From Mesorhizobium sp. YIM 152430 (lineage in GTDB: Bacteria > Pseudomonadota > Alphaproteobacteria > Rhizobiales > Rhizobiaceae), in the NCBI RefSeq assembly GCF_029210365.1, contig NZ_JARGES010000027.1, forward strand, positions 372,001-436,000: a stretch of 64,000 nt of DNA. Reading direction: 5' to 3'. The notes beneath the pieces are model-generated. The model saw nothing but the letters and a program-made list of their open reading frames with translations, ran no database searches and was not told where the DNA came from. Numbering within the stretch: the first letter of the stretch is position 1; each line of letters begins with the position of its first letter. The translations under genes and the position numbers were made by a program. Shown here piece by piece: positions 54,747 through 63,284 of the stretch.

Positions 54747-55958
54747 ATGGCCGAACTTGGGCGCCGCAGGACGAAGACGCTTGGCTCTCTCCTGCTTGTG
54801 ACCTGTGGCGCAGCTGTGCTGGCCGCCTGTTCGTCCGGCCCATCCCAGGTCGCAAGCGACAAGCCGAAGCGCTCCAAGGAATATTTCGCCGAGTCCGAAT
54901 ATGGCGTGAAGGCCAGCCCCCGCGTCTCGACCCTTGCCACGAACCTGCCGCGCGGCGGCGGTCGTGATCAGGTTGGCCGGCCCTACAAGGTGCGCGGCCA
55001 ATGGTACACGCCGAAGGAAGATCCGAACTACCGCAGTTCGGGTCTGGCAAGCTGGTATGGCGATGCCTTTCATGGCCGCCTGACCGCCAATGGCGAAGTC
55101 TACGACAAGACCCACCTGACGGCGGCACATCCGACCATGCCATTGCCCAGCTATGCTCGGGTCACGAACAAGAAGAACGGACACTCCGTCATCGTGCGGG
55201 TCAACGATCGCGGGCCCTTCGCCAAGGGGCGCGTGATCGACCTGTCGCAGCGGGCGGCCGAAATGCTCGACTACAAGAACAGCGGCGTCGCGCAGGTTGC
55301 CGTCGAATATGTAGGGCGGGCGCCGTTGCACGGTCTCGACGATCAGTTCCTTTTGGCGTCCTATCGCCCCGGCGGCGCGGCGCCGAATCCATCGAATGAC
55401 GGCCTGCCGACCGGCGTGATGATCGCCATGAACGGCACGACGCCAACCGCGCCAGTTCCCGCCAGCCCGACGCCTCAGGCGGTTCCCTTCCCCGGTCAAT
55501 TGACGGCAACACCGGCTTCGGATGGCCATATCGTCCTTCCCGACGTGGCACCGATCGCGCCGGCACGACCGCCGGTCACGCTTGCATCGGTAAATGGCGC
55601 CTCCAGTCTCCTCCTGTCTTATGCGGACGAGCGGATCAGCGCGGCCAGCGCGGTGTCGAGCTTCGGCGCACACCGGCTCGACGCCGATGCCGTCATCGCG
55701 TCCTTTGCCCGCACCAGCGCGGCGCGCGAGGGAACCGGCGCGCCGGGCTACGTCAATGCCGGCACGTTCGCCTCGAAGGTCGAGGCCCTGACCATCGCAT
55801 CGCGCTTCAGCGACTTGGCACAGGCGCAAATCGAGACGGACCCGTCGGGCCAGTGGTTCGCGATCAGCGTCGAGCAGAACGGCGGCGCCACACTCGACCA
55901 GATCCTGCGTCATGCATGGGCGAATGGCGCACCCGAAGCCATGATCATACGCGACTGA
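54747..55958 (+). CDS. RlpA-family septal-ring lipoprotein with DPBB and SPOR-like domains
   Basis: A 403-residue lipoprotein of the RlpA family; some members cleave naked glycan at division sites. The lipobox is VLAAC (Cys28 from the ATG at 54747). A double-psi beta-barrel follows, with SGLASWYGDAFHGRLTANGE, THLTAAHPTMPLPSYARVTN and RVNDRGPFAKGRVIDLS, where the Asp of NDRGPF is the usual catalytic residue. A Pro/Ala-rich linker leads to a C-terminal SPOR-like region (NAGTFASKVEALTIASRFSD). An ATG at 54648 would add unconserved sequence. Confidence 0.88.
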   Translation: MAELGRRRTKTLGSLLLVTCGAAVLAACSSGPSQVASDKPKRSKEYFAESEYGVKASPRVSTLATNLPRGGGRDQVGRPYKVRGQWYTPKEDPNYRSSGLASWYGDAFHGRLTANGEVYDKTHLTAAHPTMPLPSYARVTNKKNGHSVIVRVNDRGPFAKGRVIDLSQRAAEMLDYKNSGVAQVAVEYVGRAPLHGLDDQFLLASYRPGGAAPNPSNDGLPTGVMIAMNGTTPTAPVPASPTPQAVPFPGQLTATPASDGHIVLPDVAPIAPARPPVTLASVNGASSLLLSYADERISAASAVSSFGAHRLDADAVIASFARTSAAREGTGAPGYVNAGTFASKVEALTIASRFSDLAQAQIETDPSGQWFAISVEQNGGATLDQILRHAWANGAPEAMIIRD

Positions 55959-55979
55959 TCGCTTTTCATTGCAACCCGG

Positions 55980-56002
55980 AACGCATCGTGATGCGATGCG
56001 TT
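55980..56002 (+). terminator. Hairpin after the RlpA-like gene
   Basis: AACGCATCG (55980-55988) and CGATGCGTT (55994-56002) form a perfect 9-bp stem with a TGATG loop, 22 bases after the stop. The tail AGACTTCGTG is not T-rich. It probably helps separate this gene from the Anbu operon that follows. Confidence 0.5.
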
Positions 56003-56152
56003 AGACTTCGTGTTGCTGCTCGAAATTGAACCAGTCTGCACGCAGATCGGTCAGATGGCAGCACGAGACTGTCAATCGGGGAGCTCCATCATTTCAAACA
56101 CTTGCTTTTTTCGTGTCGAAGCTTTCGAATGCGGCGATAGGGGAGTTGTCGC

Positions 56153-57565
56153 GTGGTAGCCTTCGACGAAATGCGCCCGGAAAGCGCCGGGCTTCGCAAC
56201 CCATACTCCGAATATGACAACTGGCTAAGCGAGCAGGACACCGCACGCCTCGGCCAGAAAATGAAGGATGCCGAAAACGTCTTTCGCCGCACCGGCATCA
56301 CCTTCGCCGTCTATGGCGAGCAGAACGCCGCCGAGCGCCTGATTCCCTTCGACATAGTTCCGCGCATTCTCGCCGGCGCAGAATGGCGGCGGTTGACGCA
56401 GGGCATCGAACAGCGCGTCCAGGCGCTGAACGCCTTCCTCGAAGACATCTACCACCGCCAGGAAATTCTTCGGGCAGGACGCATCCCGCGCGAATTGATC
56501 GCCGGCAATGTGGCGTTTCTGCCCGAGATGATCGGCGTGCGCCCGCCGGCAGGCGTCTATACGCACATCATCGGCACGGACATCGTGCGCACGGGCGAGA
56601 ACGAATTCTACGTGCTCGAGGACAATGCGCGCACACCGTCGGGCGTGTCCTACATGATCGAGAACCGCGAGACGATGATGCAGCTCTTCCCCGAGTTGTT
56701 CAAACGCATCAAGGTCCGCCCCGTCGAGAACTACCCGCAACTGCTGCGCCAGTCACTGGCCGCAGTCGCCCCGCGCTCGGCTGACGAGCAGCCGACCATC
56801 GCCGTGCTGACGCCCGGCAGCTTCAACTCGGCCTATTTCGAGCACGCCTTCCTGGCCGACCATATGGGCGTGGAACTCGTCGAGGGGCAGGATCTGCGCG
56901 TCGTCGACGGCCATGTCGCCATGCGCACGACGGAAGGTTACAAGCGCATCGACGTGCTCTATCGCCGGGTTGACGACGATTTCCTCGATCCGCTGACCTT
57001 CAATCCGGACTCCATTCTGGGTGTTCCGGGCATCATGGATGTCTACCGCGCCGGCAACATCACAATCGCCAATGCGCCGGGCACCGGAATCGCCGACGAC
57101 AAGGCGATCTATTCCTACATGCCCGAGATCGTCGAGTTCTACACAGGCCGCAAGGCGATCCTCGGCAACATCCCGACCTGGCGCTGTTCCGAGGCAGACA
57201 GCCTCGCCTATGTTCTCGAACATCTGTCCGAACTCGTCGTCAAGGAAGTGCATGGGTCGGGCGGTTACGGGATGCTGGTCGGACCGGCCGCCTCGAAAAA
57301 GGAGCGGGAGGCGTTCGCCGACAAGCTTCGTGCGCGACCGGGCAACTATATCGCCCAGCCGACGCTTGCCCTTTCGACCTGCCCGATTCTGACCGACGCG
57401 GGCCTTGCTCCCCGACACGTCGACTTGCGACCCTTCGTGCTCGTGTCGGACCGGATTCGCATCGTTCCCGGCGGGCTGACGCGTGTCGCCCTCAAGCCCG
57501 GCTCCCTCGTGGTCAATTCTTCGCAAGGAGGCGGCACGAAGGACACCTGGGTTCTGGACGACTAG
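56153..57565 (+). CDS. Circularly permuted type 2 ATP-grasp protein (Anbu operon)
   Basis: A 470-residue ATP-grasp enzyme of the circularly permuted type 2 (COG2308) family, predicted to form an amide bond from a carboxylate using ATP. Visible family blocks are RLIPFDIVPRILAGAEWRRL, GVYTHIIGTDIVRTG, YVLEDNARTPSGVSYM, LVVKEVHGSGGYGMLVGP and RIVPGGLTRVAL. The start is GTG at 56153, preceded by GGGGAG 7-12 bases upstream. It is the first gene of a four-gene operon; the alpha-E gene starts 9 bases after its stop. The acceptor and donor substrates are unknown. Confidence 0.93.
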   Translation: MVAFDEMRPESAGLRNPYSEYDNWLSEQDTARLGQKMKDAENVFRRTGITFAVYGEQNAAERLIPFDIVPRILAGAEWRRLTQGIEQRVQALNAFLEDIYHRQEILRAGRIPRELIAGNVAFLPEMIGVRPPAGVYTHIIGTDIVRTGENEFYVLEDNARTPSGVSYMIENRETMMQLFPELFKRIKVRPVENYPQLLRQSLAAVAPRSADEQPTIAVLTPGSFNSAYFEHAFLADHMGVELVEGQDLRVVDGHVAMRTTEGYKRIDVLYRRVDDDFLDPLTFNPDSILGVPGIMDVYRAGNITIANAPGTGIADDKAIYSYMPEIVEFYTGRKAILGNIPTWRCSEADSLAYVLEHLSELVVKEVHGSGGYGMLVGPAASKKEREAFADKLRARPGNYIAQPTLALSTCPILTDAGLAPRHVDLRPFVLVSDRIRIVPGGLTRVALKPGSLVVNSSQGGGTKDTWVLDD

Positions 57566-57574
57566 GGGGAACGA

Positions 57575-58516
57575 ATGCTGCTCGGACGAACCGCCAACGG
57601 CCTTTACTGGATGGCCCGCTACATCGAGCGGGCCGAGAACATGGCACGCCTCGTAGATGCGGGGCTGCGCATGGCGCTGACACGCAACGAAGGGGACGTC
57701 GAGGAATGGACCTCGGTCATCGTGTCGAGCGGCGTCGAGGCCGGGTACCGGCAAAAACACGGCGAATTCAACGCCGCCAATGTCTGCGACTATCTCCTGC
57801 GCGACACGGAGAACGGCTCGAGCGTGCTGTCGTCGATTGAGACCGCACGGTCGAATGCCCGAATGGTTCGCACTGCGCTCACACGCGAGACATGGGAGAG
57901 CATCAACGATGCCTGGATGTCGTTTCGCCGGATGCTTGCAGCGCCCATCGACGAGCGCGAGGTGCCGAAGGTCCTCGACGCCATCAAGCGTGAGACGGCG
58001 CAGATTCGCGGCGCCTTCCAGGGGACGATGCTGCGCAACGAGATCTACGATTTCTGCCAGCTCGGCCTCTATGTCGAGCGCGCCGACAACACCGCCCGCA
58101 TCCTCGACGTCAAATACTACGTCCTCCTGCCGTCGATCTCTTGGGTCGGCTCGTCGATGGACAATTATCAGTGGGAGTCCATCCTGCGCTCGGTTTCGGC
58201 GCACCGATCCTACCGCTGGGTGTACGACGCAGCCTACAAGCCGACCAACATCGCCGAGTTTCTCATCCTGTCGCGCCGGATGCCCCGCTCGCTCGCCTTT
58301 TGCTACCGCATGATCGACGAGAGCCTGGAGGGCCTTGCCAACGACTACGGCAACCGGCACGCCTCGCATGAGATGTGCGAGAACACTCTGGCCCGAATGA
58401 AACGGATGACGATCAAGGACGTGCTGGACGAGGGGCTTCACGAATACCTGACCGACTTCCTCATCCGCACCAACAATCTGGGCGACCAGGTTGCGCGCGA
58501 CTACAGGTTCTTCTGA
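57575..58516 (+). CDS. Alpha-E domain protein (Anbu operon)
   Basis: A 313-residue helical protein of the alpha-E (COG2307) family. The family opening MLLGRTANGLYWMARYIERAENMARLV (quoted as ANGLYWMARYIERAENMAR) is present, with conserved Glu/Arg pairs such as LGLYVERADNTARILD and FLILSRRMPRSLAFCYRM. No enzymatic activity is established. It nearly always accompanies the CP-ATP-grasp and transglutaminase-like genes, and is presumed to assist or regulate them. The gene sits 9 bases after the ATP-grasp gene and ends 1 base before the next start. Confidence 0.93.
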   Translation: MLLGRTANGLYWMARYIERAENMARLVDAGLRMALTRNEGDVEEWTSVIVSSGVEAGYRQKHGEFNAANVCDYLLRDTENGSSVLSSIETARSNARMVRTALTRETWESINDAWMSFRRMLAAPIDEREVPKVLDAIKRETAQIRGAFQGTMLRNEIYDFCQLGLYVERADNTARILDVKYYVLLPSISWVGSSMDNYQWESILRSVSAHRSYRWVYDAAYKPTNIAEFLILSRRMPRSLAFCYRMIDESLEGLANDYGNRHASHEMCENTLARMKRMTIKDVLDEGLHEYLTDFLIRTNNLGDQVARDYRFF

Positions 58517-58517
58517 G

Positions 58518-59312
58518 ATGCTGCTCAACATCGTTCACCAGACGACCTACCGATACGACCAGAGCCTGCCCTATGCCTTGCAGCGTGTGCGCCTGATTCC
58601 GCGGACCGACGCGCTCCAGACCGTCGATCGCTGGGATCTTTCATACGAAGGCGCGCGCGAGGAGGTTCGTTTCGTCGATCATTTCGGCAACCAGTGCCGG
58701 CTCCTGAGCACCGAACCCGGCGCCATGCAGATCGTCATCACCGCAAGGGGCCAGGTGACGACACGCGACCAGACCGGCGTCGCCGGCCAGCACGCCGGTT
58801 TCGCGCCTCTGTGGCTGTTCGAACGTGAGACGCCGCTGACGATGCCGTCCGCCGCAATCAGCACCCTGTCCGAACCGCTTGGCGGTCAGGAAACTCTGGG
58901 GCTGTTGCACGACCTGATGGACACGATCCAGAAGCGGGTCGCATACGTTTCAGGGTCGACCACGTCCGAAACGACGGCCGACGAGGCGCTGGCGGCGGGG
59001 CAGGGTGTATGCCAGGACCACGCCCATATCTTCATTTCCGCGGTGCGCGCGCAGGGCCTGCCGGCCCGCTATGTCAGCGGCTACCTGATGATGGATAACA
59101 CGACCCAGCAGGTCGCCACCCACGCCTGGGCCGAGGCGCATGTACCGGGTCTCGGCTGGGTGGGATTCGACGTCTCCAATGGCATCTGCCCGGACGAGCG
59201 CTATGTCCGCGTCGCATTCGGCCGCGACTATCGCGACGCCATGCCGGTTGCCGGAATCCGTCAGGGACAAGCGCACGAACAGCTTGAAGTCCATGTGACC
59301 GTCGAGCAGTAA
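58518..59312 (+). CDS. Transglutaminase-like protein (Anbu operon)
   Basis: A 264-residue protein of the COG1305 transglutaminase-like family. The N-terminal beta-domain is NIVHQTTYRYDQSLPYALQR. The thiol catalytic domain has a complete triad: Cys165 (GQGVCQDHAH), His202 (THAWAEA) and Asp218 (GFDVS). This suggests peptide cleavage or transfer. It starts 1 base after the alpha-E stop, hence tight coupling. The partner gene is Anbu, 34 bases downstream. Confidence 0.93.
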   Translation: MLLNIVHQTTYRYDQSLPYALQRVRLIPRTDALQTVDRWDLSYEGAREEVRFVDHFGNQCRLLSTEPGAMQIVITARGQVTTRDQTGVAGQHAGFAPLWLFERETPLTMPSAAISTLSEPLGGQETLGLLHDLMDTIQKRVAYVSGSTTSETTADEALAAGQGVCQDHAHIFISAVRAQGLPARYVSGYLMMDNTTQQVATHAWAEAHVPGLGWVGFDVSNGICPDERYVRVAFGRDYRDAMPVAGIRQGQAHEQLEVHVTVEQ

Positions 59313-59346
59313 TCGCCAGTACGCAGTTTACGCGGGCAGCGATTCG

Positions 59347-60075
59347 ATGACCTATTGCGTTGGCCTCAAGATCGATCGGGGGCTCGTCTTCATGTCCGAC
59401 ACGCGGACGAATGCGGGCATCGACAGCATTTCGACGTTCAGAAAGATGACGGTGTGGAAGAAGGACGGCGAGCGCGTCATCGTCCTTCTCTCGGCCGGCA
59501 ATCTGGCGACGACCCAGTCCGTCGTCAGCCTGCTCGACGAACGCTCCAAGGCACATGCGGACCGGGCTCCGTCCATCCTCGAGACGCCATCGATGTTTCA
59601 GACCGCACGCCTCGTCGGCGACACGGTCAAGGAGGTCATCTCGAACTCGGCGCCGGTCGGCCAGCGTGCGGACGCCTTCGGAGCGTCCTTCATTCTGGGC
59701 GGTCAGATGAAGGGCTCGGAGCCACGCCTTTTCATGATCTATCCGGAAGGCAATTTCATCGAGGCATCCGACGACACGCCGTTCTTCCAGATCGGAGAGA
59801 CCAAATACGGCAAGCCGATTCTCGTTCGGGCTTACGATCCGCAAATGACATTCGCCGAGACCGCAAAGCTCTTGATGGTGTCGTTCGACTCTACGTTGAA
59901 GTCGAACCTGTCTGTCGGTCTTCCGCTCGATATGCTGTTTCTGGCGCGCGACACCTACAGGATCGAACTGCAAAGGCGCATCGGAGGGGATGACCCCTAT
60001 TACCGGCAGATTTCGGAGGGTTGGTCAGACGCGCTGCGCAATGCGTTCAAGAGCCTGCCTGATTTTCCCGGATAG
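59347..60075 (+). CDS. Proteasome-related peptidase Anbu
   Basis: A 242-residue Ntn-hydrolase of the Anbu (COG3484) family, an ancestor-like relative of proteasome beta subunits. After removal of Met1 the chain would begin with Thr (TYCVGLKIDRGLVF). Asp18 (MSDTRTN) and Lys33 (FRKMTVW) lie where the proteasomal Asp17 and Lys33 sit, so the active site looks intact. There is no propeptide, as in other Anbu proteins. Family studies report ring-like oligomers, but substrates are unknown. It is the last gene of the operon. A weak AGGCG/CGCCT hairpin follows at 60083-60100. Confidence 0.94.
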   Translation: MTYCVGLKIDRGLVFMSDTRTNAGIDSISTFRKMTVWKKDGERVIVLLSAGNLATTQSVVSLLDERSKAHADRAPSILETPSMFQTARLVGDTVKEVISNSAPVGQRADAFGASFILGGQMKGSEPRLFMIYPEGNFIEASDDTPFFQIGETKYGKPILVRAYDPQMTFAETAKLLMVSFDSTLKSNLSVGLPLDMLFLARDTYRIELQRRIGGDDPYYRQISEGWSDALRNAFKSLPDFPG

Positions 60076-60130
60076 ACGCGAAAGGCGACCAAAGCCGCCT
60101 CCCGTAATTTCAATCCGGCTTGAGTGCAGG

Positions 60131-60685
60131 TCAGTAGTAGGGCGAGCGGCACTCACGACGCGGCCCGTTATAGGGCTGGAACGTATTGTCCGACGCGCGA
60201 TATGAACGATAGCGATCATAGCACCACTGCACATGCGCGCTGCTATAGCCGCGATAACGCACCCGCGGTGCAGGCTGGGATGCAATCGCACCTCCGACGA
60301 TCGCGCCCGTTATGAACGCCGCAGCCGGATACCAGAAGCCGTCGTTGTAGCGCCGATATCCCGGCCGGTAGTCGCGATAGCCGCGATACCCACGGTAATA
60401 TCCGCCGCGGTCACGACGGGCAAAGCGCCGATCGTCGCGATAGTAGCGACCGGAACGATCCCAGCGACGATCGATCCGCCGCTCCACATTGCCGGCCCAT
60501 GGGCTGAACTGACGGTCGGGATTGACACTGCGGAACGATCCTGGAAACTGACCCTGGTTGGTTTGAACCTGCTGGACTGCGGACGGAACCGACGTTTCGA
60601 CGCGCGGCAATGCCGACGCGTTGCCCGTCATGCCGAGCGGCAGCGCCATAGCAAGCGCGATGAAACCGGACATGATCTTCTTCAT
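60131..60685 (-). CDS. BA14K-family secreted protein
   Basis: A 184-residue exported protein of the BA14K family, named after a Brucella immunoreactive lectin-like antigen. It has a signal peptide ([21 protein letters not shown]) and a low-complexity Arg/Tyr/Gly tract ([20 protein letters not shown]). A membrane-prone stretch ([16 protein letters not shown]) follows, and the BA14K motif [34 protein letters not shown] ends the protein, quoted in part as [19 protein letters not shown]. The start is at MKKIMSGF, after a strong GGAGGT site 4 bases upstream. It stands alone, divergent in direction from the Anbu operon. Confidence 0.9.
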   Translation of the reverse strand: MKKIMSGFIALAMALPLGMTGNASALPRVETSVPSAVQQVQTNQGQFPGSFRSVNPDRQFSPWAGNVERRIDRRWDRSGRYYRDDRRFARRDRGGYYRGYRGYRDYRPGYRRYNDGFWYPAAAFITGAIVGGAIASQPAPRVRYRGYSSAHVQWCYDRYRSYRASDNTFQPYNGPRRECRSPYY

Positions 60686-60799
60686 GGCGACCTCCGAATT
60701 GATCTCGAACATATGTCCCTTTGTCACGAAATGAAATGACGCGACGTAAGTTCCGGCATAGCTGGGCGAAAACGGGCGGGTGCGATCAAAACCCGGTGA

Positions 60800-62008
60800 T
60801 CAGTCGATGGGGCGCAGCAGCAATAGCCGGCATGGGTCGCCAACGCTCTGCGGCAGCGCGAGCGGCTCGCGCACGATCAGGCAGTTCGCGCGTGCAAGCA
60901 TCCGCAGCATCGACGAATCCTGCACGTTCAGCGGCGTGACCACGAGTTCGCCGTCATCCTCCAGCCGGACAGTCGCTCGAACATAATCCTGCCGGCGGTC
61001 ATTCGGACCCAGATTCCCGTCAAGCACCGCGCGGAACAAGCGCCGGCGGTGACGCTGACCTTGCAAGGCGGCCAGAAGCGGGCGCAGGAAAAGTTCGGCG
61101 CACACCATGGCTGAGACTGGATTTCCAGGCAGACCGAGTAAGGTCGTCGCGCCCAATCGTCCGGCCATCAGAGGTTTGCCCGGACGCATCGCGATCTTCC
61201 AGAAGGTAAGATCCACCCCCTTGGCGCTGAATGCCTTGGCCGTCAGGTCATGGTCTCCGACAGACGCGCCTCCCAGCGTGACGATGACATCGCTCCGCTT
61301 TGCAATCGCCCTGTCGAGCGCTGCCGCAATCGCCGCCTCGTCGTCTCCGACGATCCCGAGGTCGATCGCCTCGCCCCCCGCATCGTGAACCATCTGCGCG
61401 ACACCGAAGCTGTTTGAGGCGATGATCTGGTCATCCGTTCGCGGCGCGCCAGATTTCACGAGCTCGTCACCCGTCGCGATGATCGCAACCCGCGGCCGAC
61501 GCACGACCTCGACCGAAGTGGCGGCGGCGGCGGCGATCAGCGCAAGTGCCTGCGGATCGACCCGCCGGCCGGCTTCAAGCAGTACGTCGCCCTTGTGGAA
61601 ATCCAGCCCCGCCCGTCGGATGTGCCGTCCCGCCGCAACCGTCTCCGTCGCGGTGATTACATCGCGGTCGCGCTCGGCATCCTCTTGGATCAGGATGGTA
61701 TCGGCGCCTTGCGGAACGGGCGCCCCGGTGAAGATGCGCACGGCGTCGCCTGCACCCACGGTTCCTGCGAAACGGCGGCCGGCTGCGGATTCGCCGATCA
61801 CCGCCAGCCGGGCAGGGACGGTTTCGACGTCAGCCGCGCGGACGGCGTAACCGTCCATGGCGGAAGCATCGAATGGCGGATGCGTCCGCCCGGCAACGAT
61901 GGGGCCTGCAAGCACGCGATGCCCGGCCAAATCCAGCGGGACGGTTTCCACGTCGAGCCGCTCGATGCCGCCCAGCAACAGATCGAGTGCCTCGTCGACG
62001 GGTATCAT
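60800..62008 (-). CDS. moeA: Molybdopterin molybdotransferase
   Basis: MoeA inserts molybdate into adenylylated molybdopterin. The 402-residue protein has [16 protein letters not shown] at the start and the MoeA signatures [28 protein letters not shown] and [30 protein letters not shown] and [11 protein letters not shown] follow. The C-terminal beta-barrel (domain IV) is present. It overlaps moaC by 4 bases (ATGA), so it is translated from the trpD-trpC-moaC message. Confidence 0.96.
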   Translation of the reverse strand: MIPVDEALDLLLGGIERLDVETVPLDLAGHRVLAGPIVAGRTHPPFDASAMDGYAVRAADVETVPARLAVIGESAAGRRFAGTVGAGDAVRIFTGAPVPQGADTILIQEDAERDRDVITATETVAAGRHIRRAGLDFHKGDVLLEAGRRVDPQALALIAAAAATSVEVVRRPRVAIIATGDELVKSGAPRTDDQIIASNSFGVAQMVHDAGGEAIDLGIVGDDEAAIAAALDRAIAKRSDVIVTLGGASVGDHDLTAKAFSAKGVDLTFWKIAMRPGKPLMAGRLGATTLLGLPGNPVSAMVCAELFLRPLLAALQGQRHRRRLFRAVLDGNLGPNDRRQDYVRATVRLEDDGELVVTPLNVQDSSMLRMLARANCLIVREPLALPQSVGDPCRLLLLRPID

Positions 62009-62493
62009 TTCCGCCGCTCGTCGCGCTGGAAGTCGCCCGACTTGCCGCCGGTCTTTTGGATCAGCCGCACATCGCCGATGCTCATCGTTTTATCGAGCGC
62101 CTTGGCCATGTCGTAGACCGTCAGGCAGGCGAGCGAAACCGCCGTCAGTGCCTCCATCTCGACACCGGTCTGCCCCTTCAATCGAACCTCTGCGACCACG
62201 CGCAGACCCGGCAGGGTGCGGACAGGTTCGATCTCGACGGTAATTTTCGTCAGGAGCAGCGGATGGCAGAGCGGGATCAGGTCTGACGTCTTCTTTGCGG
62301 CCATGATGCCGGCGAGTCGTGCCGTGCCGAGCACGTCGCCCTTCTTGGCATTGCCGGCAAGGATCGCGTCGAGCGTGTCCGGTTTCATGCGGACATGCCC
62401 TTCCGCGACGGCGACGCGATGCGTCTCGTCCTTGTCGCCGACATCGACCATATGTGCTTCTCCGGCAGCGCCGATATGGGTGAGGCCGCTCAT
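62005..62493 (-). CDS. moaC: Cyclic pyranopterin monophosphate synthase
   Basis: MoaC completes the first step of molybdenum cofactor synthesis after MoaA. The 162-residue protein has [18 protein letters not shown], shown in part, the conserved [13 protein letters not shown], and the C-terminal [19 protein letters not shown] with [19 protein letters not shown]. It overlaps trpC by 4 bases and moeA by 4 bases. The linking of tryptophan and molybdenum cofactor genes is a known rhizobial arrangement; moaA is not here. Confidence 0.96.
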   Translation of the reverse strand: MSGLTHIGAAGEAHMVDVGDKDETHRVAVAEGHVRMKPDTLDAILAGNAKKGDVLGTARLAGIMAAKKTSDLIPLCHPLLLTKITVEIEPVRTLPGLRVVAEVRLKGQTGVEMEALTAVSLACLTVYDMAKALDKTMSIGDVRLIQKTGGKSGDFQRDERRK

Positions 62494-63284
62494 TCGATCT
62501 CCAGAAGCGCGCGCGTGGCGCCTGCGACATCGTCCCGGCGCATCAGGCTTTCACCGACGAGGAATGTATTGATCCCCGCTGCGCGCAATCTGTGGCAATC
62601 GTCGCGCGTGAAGATGCCGCTTTCCCCGACGATGATGCGATCCTCGGGAATCAGTCTCGAAAGGCGCTCGCTCGTCGCGAGATCGACCTCGAACGTTCGC
62701 AGATTGCGGTTGTTGATGCCGATCAGCGGTGAATTCAGTTTCAGCGCACGCTCGGTCTCCGCTTCGTCATGAATTTCGATCAGCGCCGCCATTCCAAGCT
62801 CATGCACAACGTCTTCGAGCTCGCGCGCGAGATCGTCATCGACACTGGCCATGATGATCAGGATTGCATCGGCGCCCCAGGCACGGGCCTCATGCACCTG
62901 ATACGCGTCGAAGAGGAAATCCTTGCGCAGGGCGGGCAGGGTACATGCCGCCCGCGCCGCCGTCAGGAAGTCCGGCGAGCCCTGAAAGGACGGTGCGTCG
63001 GTCAAGACCGAAAGGCAGGCCGCGCCGCCGGCTTCATAGGCTCGCGCCAGCGACGGTGGATCGAAATCGGGTCGGATCAGACCTTTGGAGGGGCTTGCCT
63101 TCTTGATCTCGGCGATCAGGGCCGGCTGGCCGTCGCGGTGCTTTGCCCGCAGCGCGCCGGTGAAGTCCCGCGGTGCCGGCATATCCGCCGCGGCCCTGCG
63201 GATATCGCCGAGCGGGATCGCCGACTTTGCCGCGGCAATCTCGTCGCGCTTGTAGGCTTCGATCTTTTGAAGGATATCGGCCAT
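62490..63284 (-). CDS. trpC: Indole-3-glycerol phosphate synthase
   Basis: TrpC closes the indole ring in tryptophan synthesis. The 264-residue monofunctional enzyme (no TrpF fusion) has [74 protein letters not shown] and [12 protein letters not shown], a typical TIM-barrel set with catalytic Lys and Glu residues. The start at 63284 coincides with the end of trpD (one-base overlap, TGATG-like). An upstream ATG at 63332 lies inside trpD and is not used. Confidence 0.97.
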   Translation of the reverse strand: MADILQKIEAYKRDEIAAAKSAIPLGDIRRAAADMPAPRDFTGALRAKHRDGQPALIAEIKKASPSKGLIRPDFDPPSLARAYEAGGAACLSVLTDAPSFQGSPDFLTAARAACTLPALRKDFLFDAYQVHEARAWGADAILIIMASVDDDLARELEDVVHELGMAALIEIHDEAETERALKLNSPLIGINNRNLRTFEVDLATSERLSRLIPEDRIIVGESGIFTRDDCHRLRAAGINTFLVGESLMRRDDVAGATRALLEIE

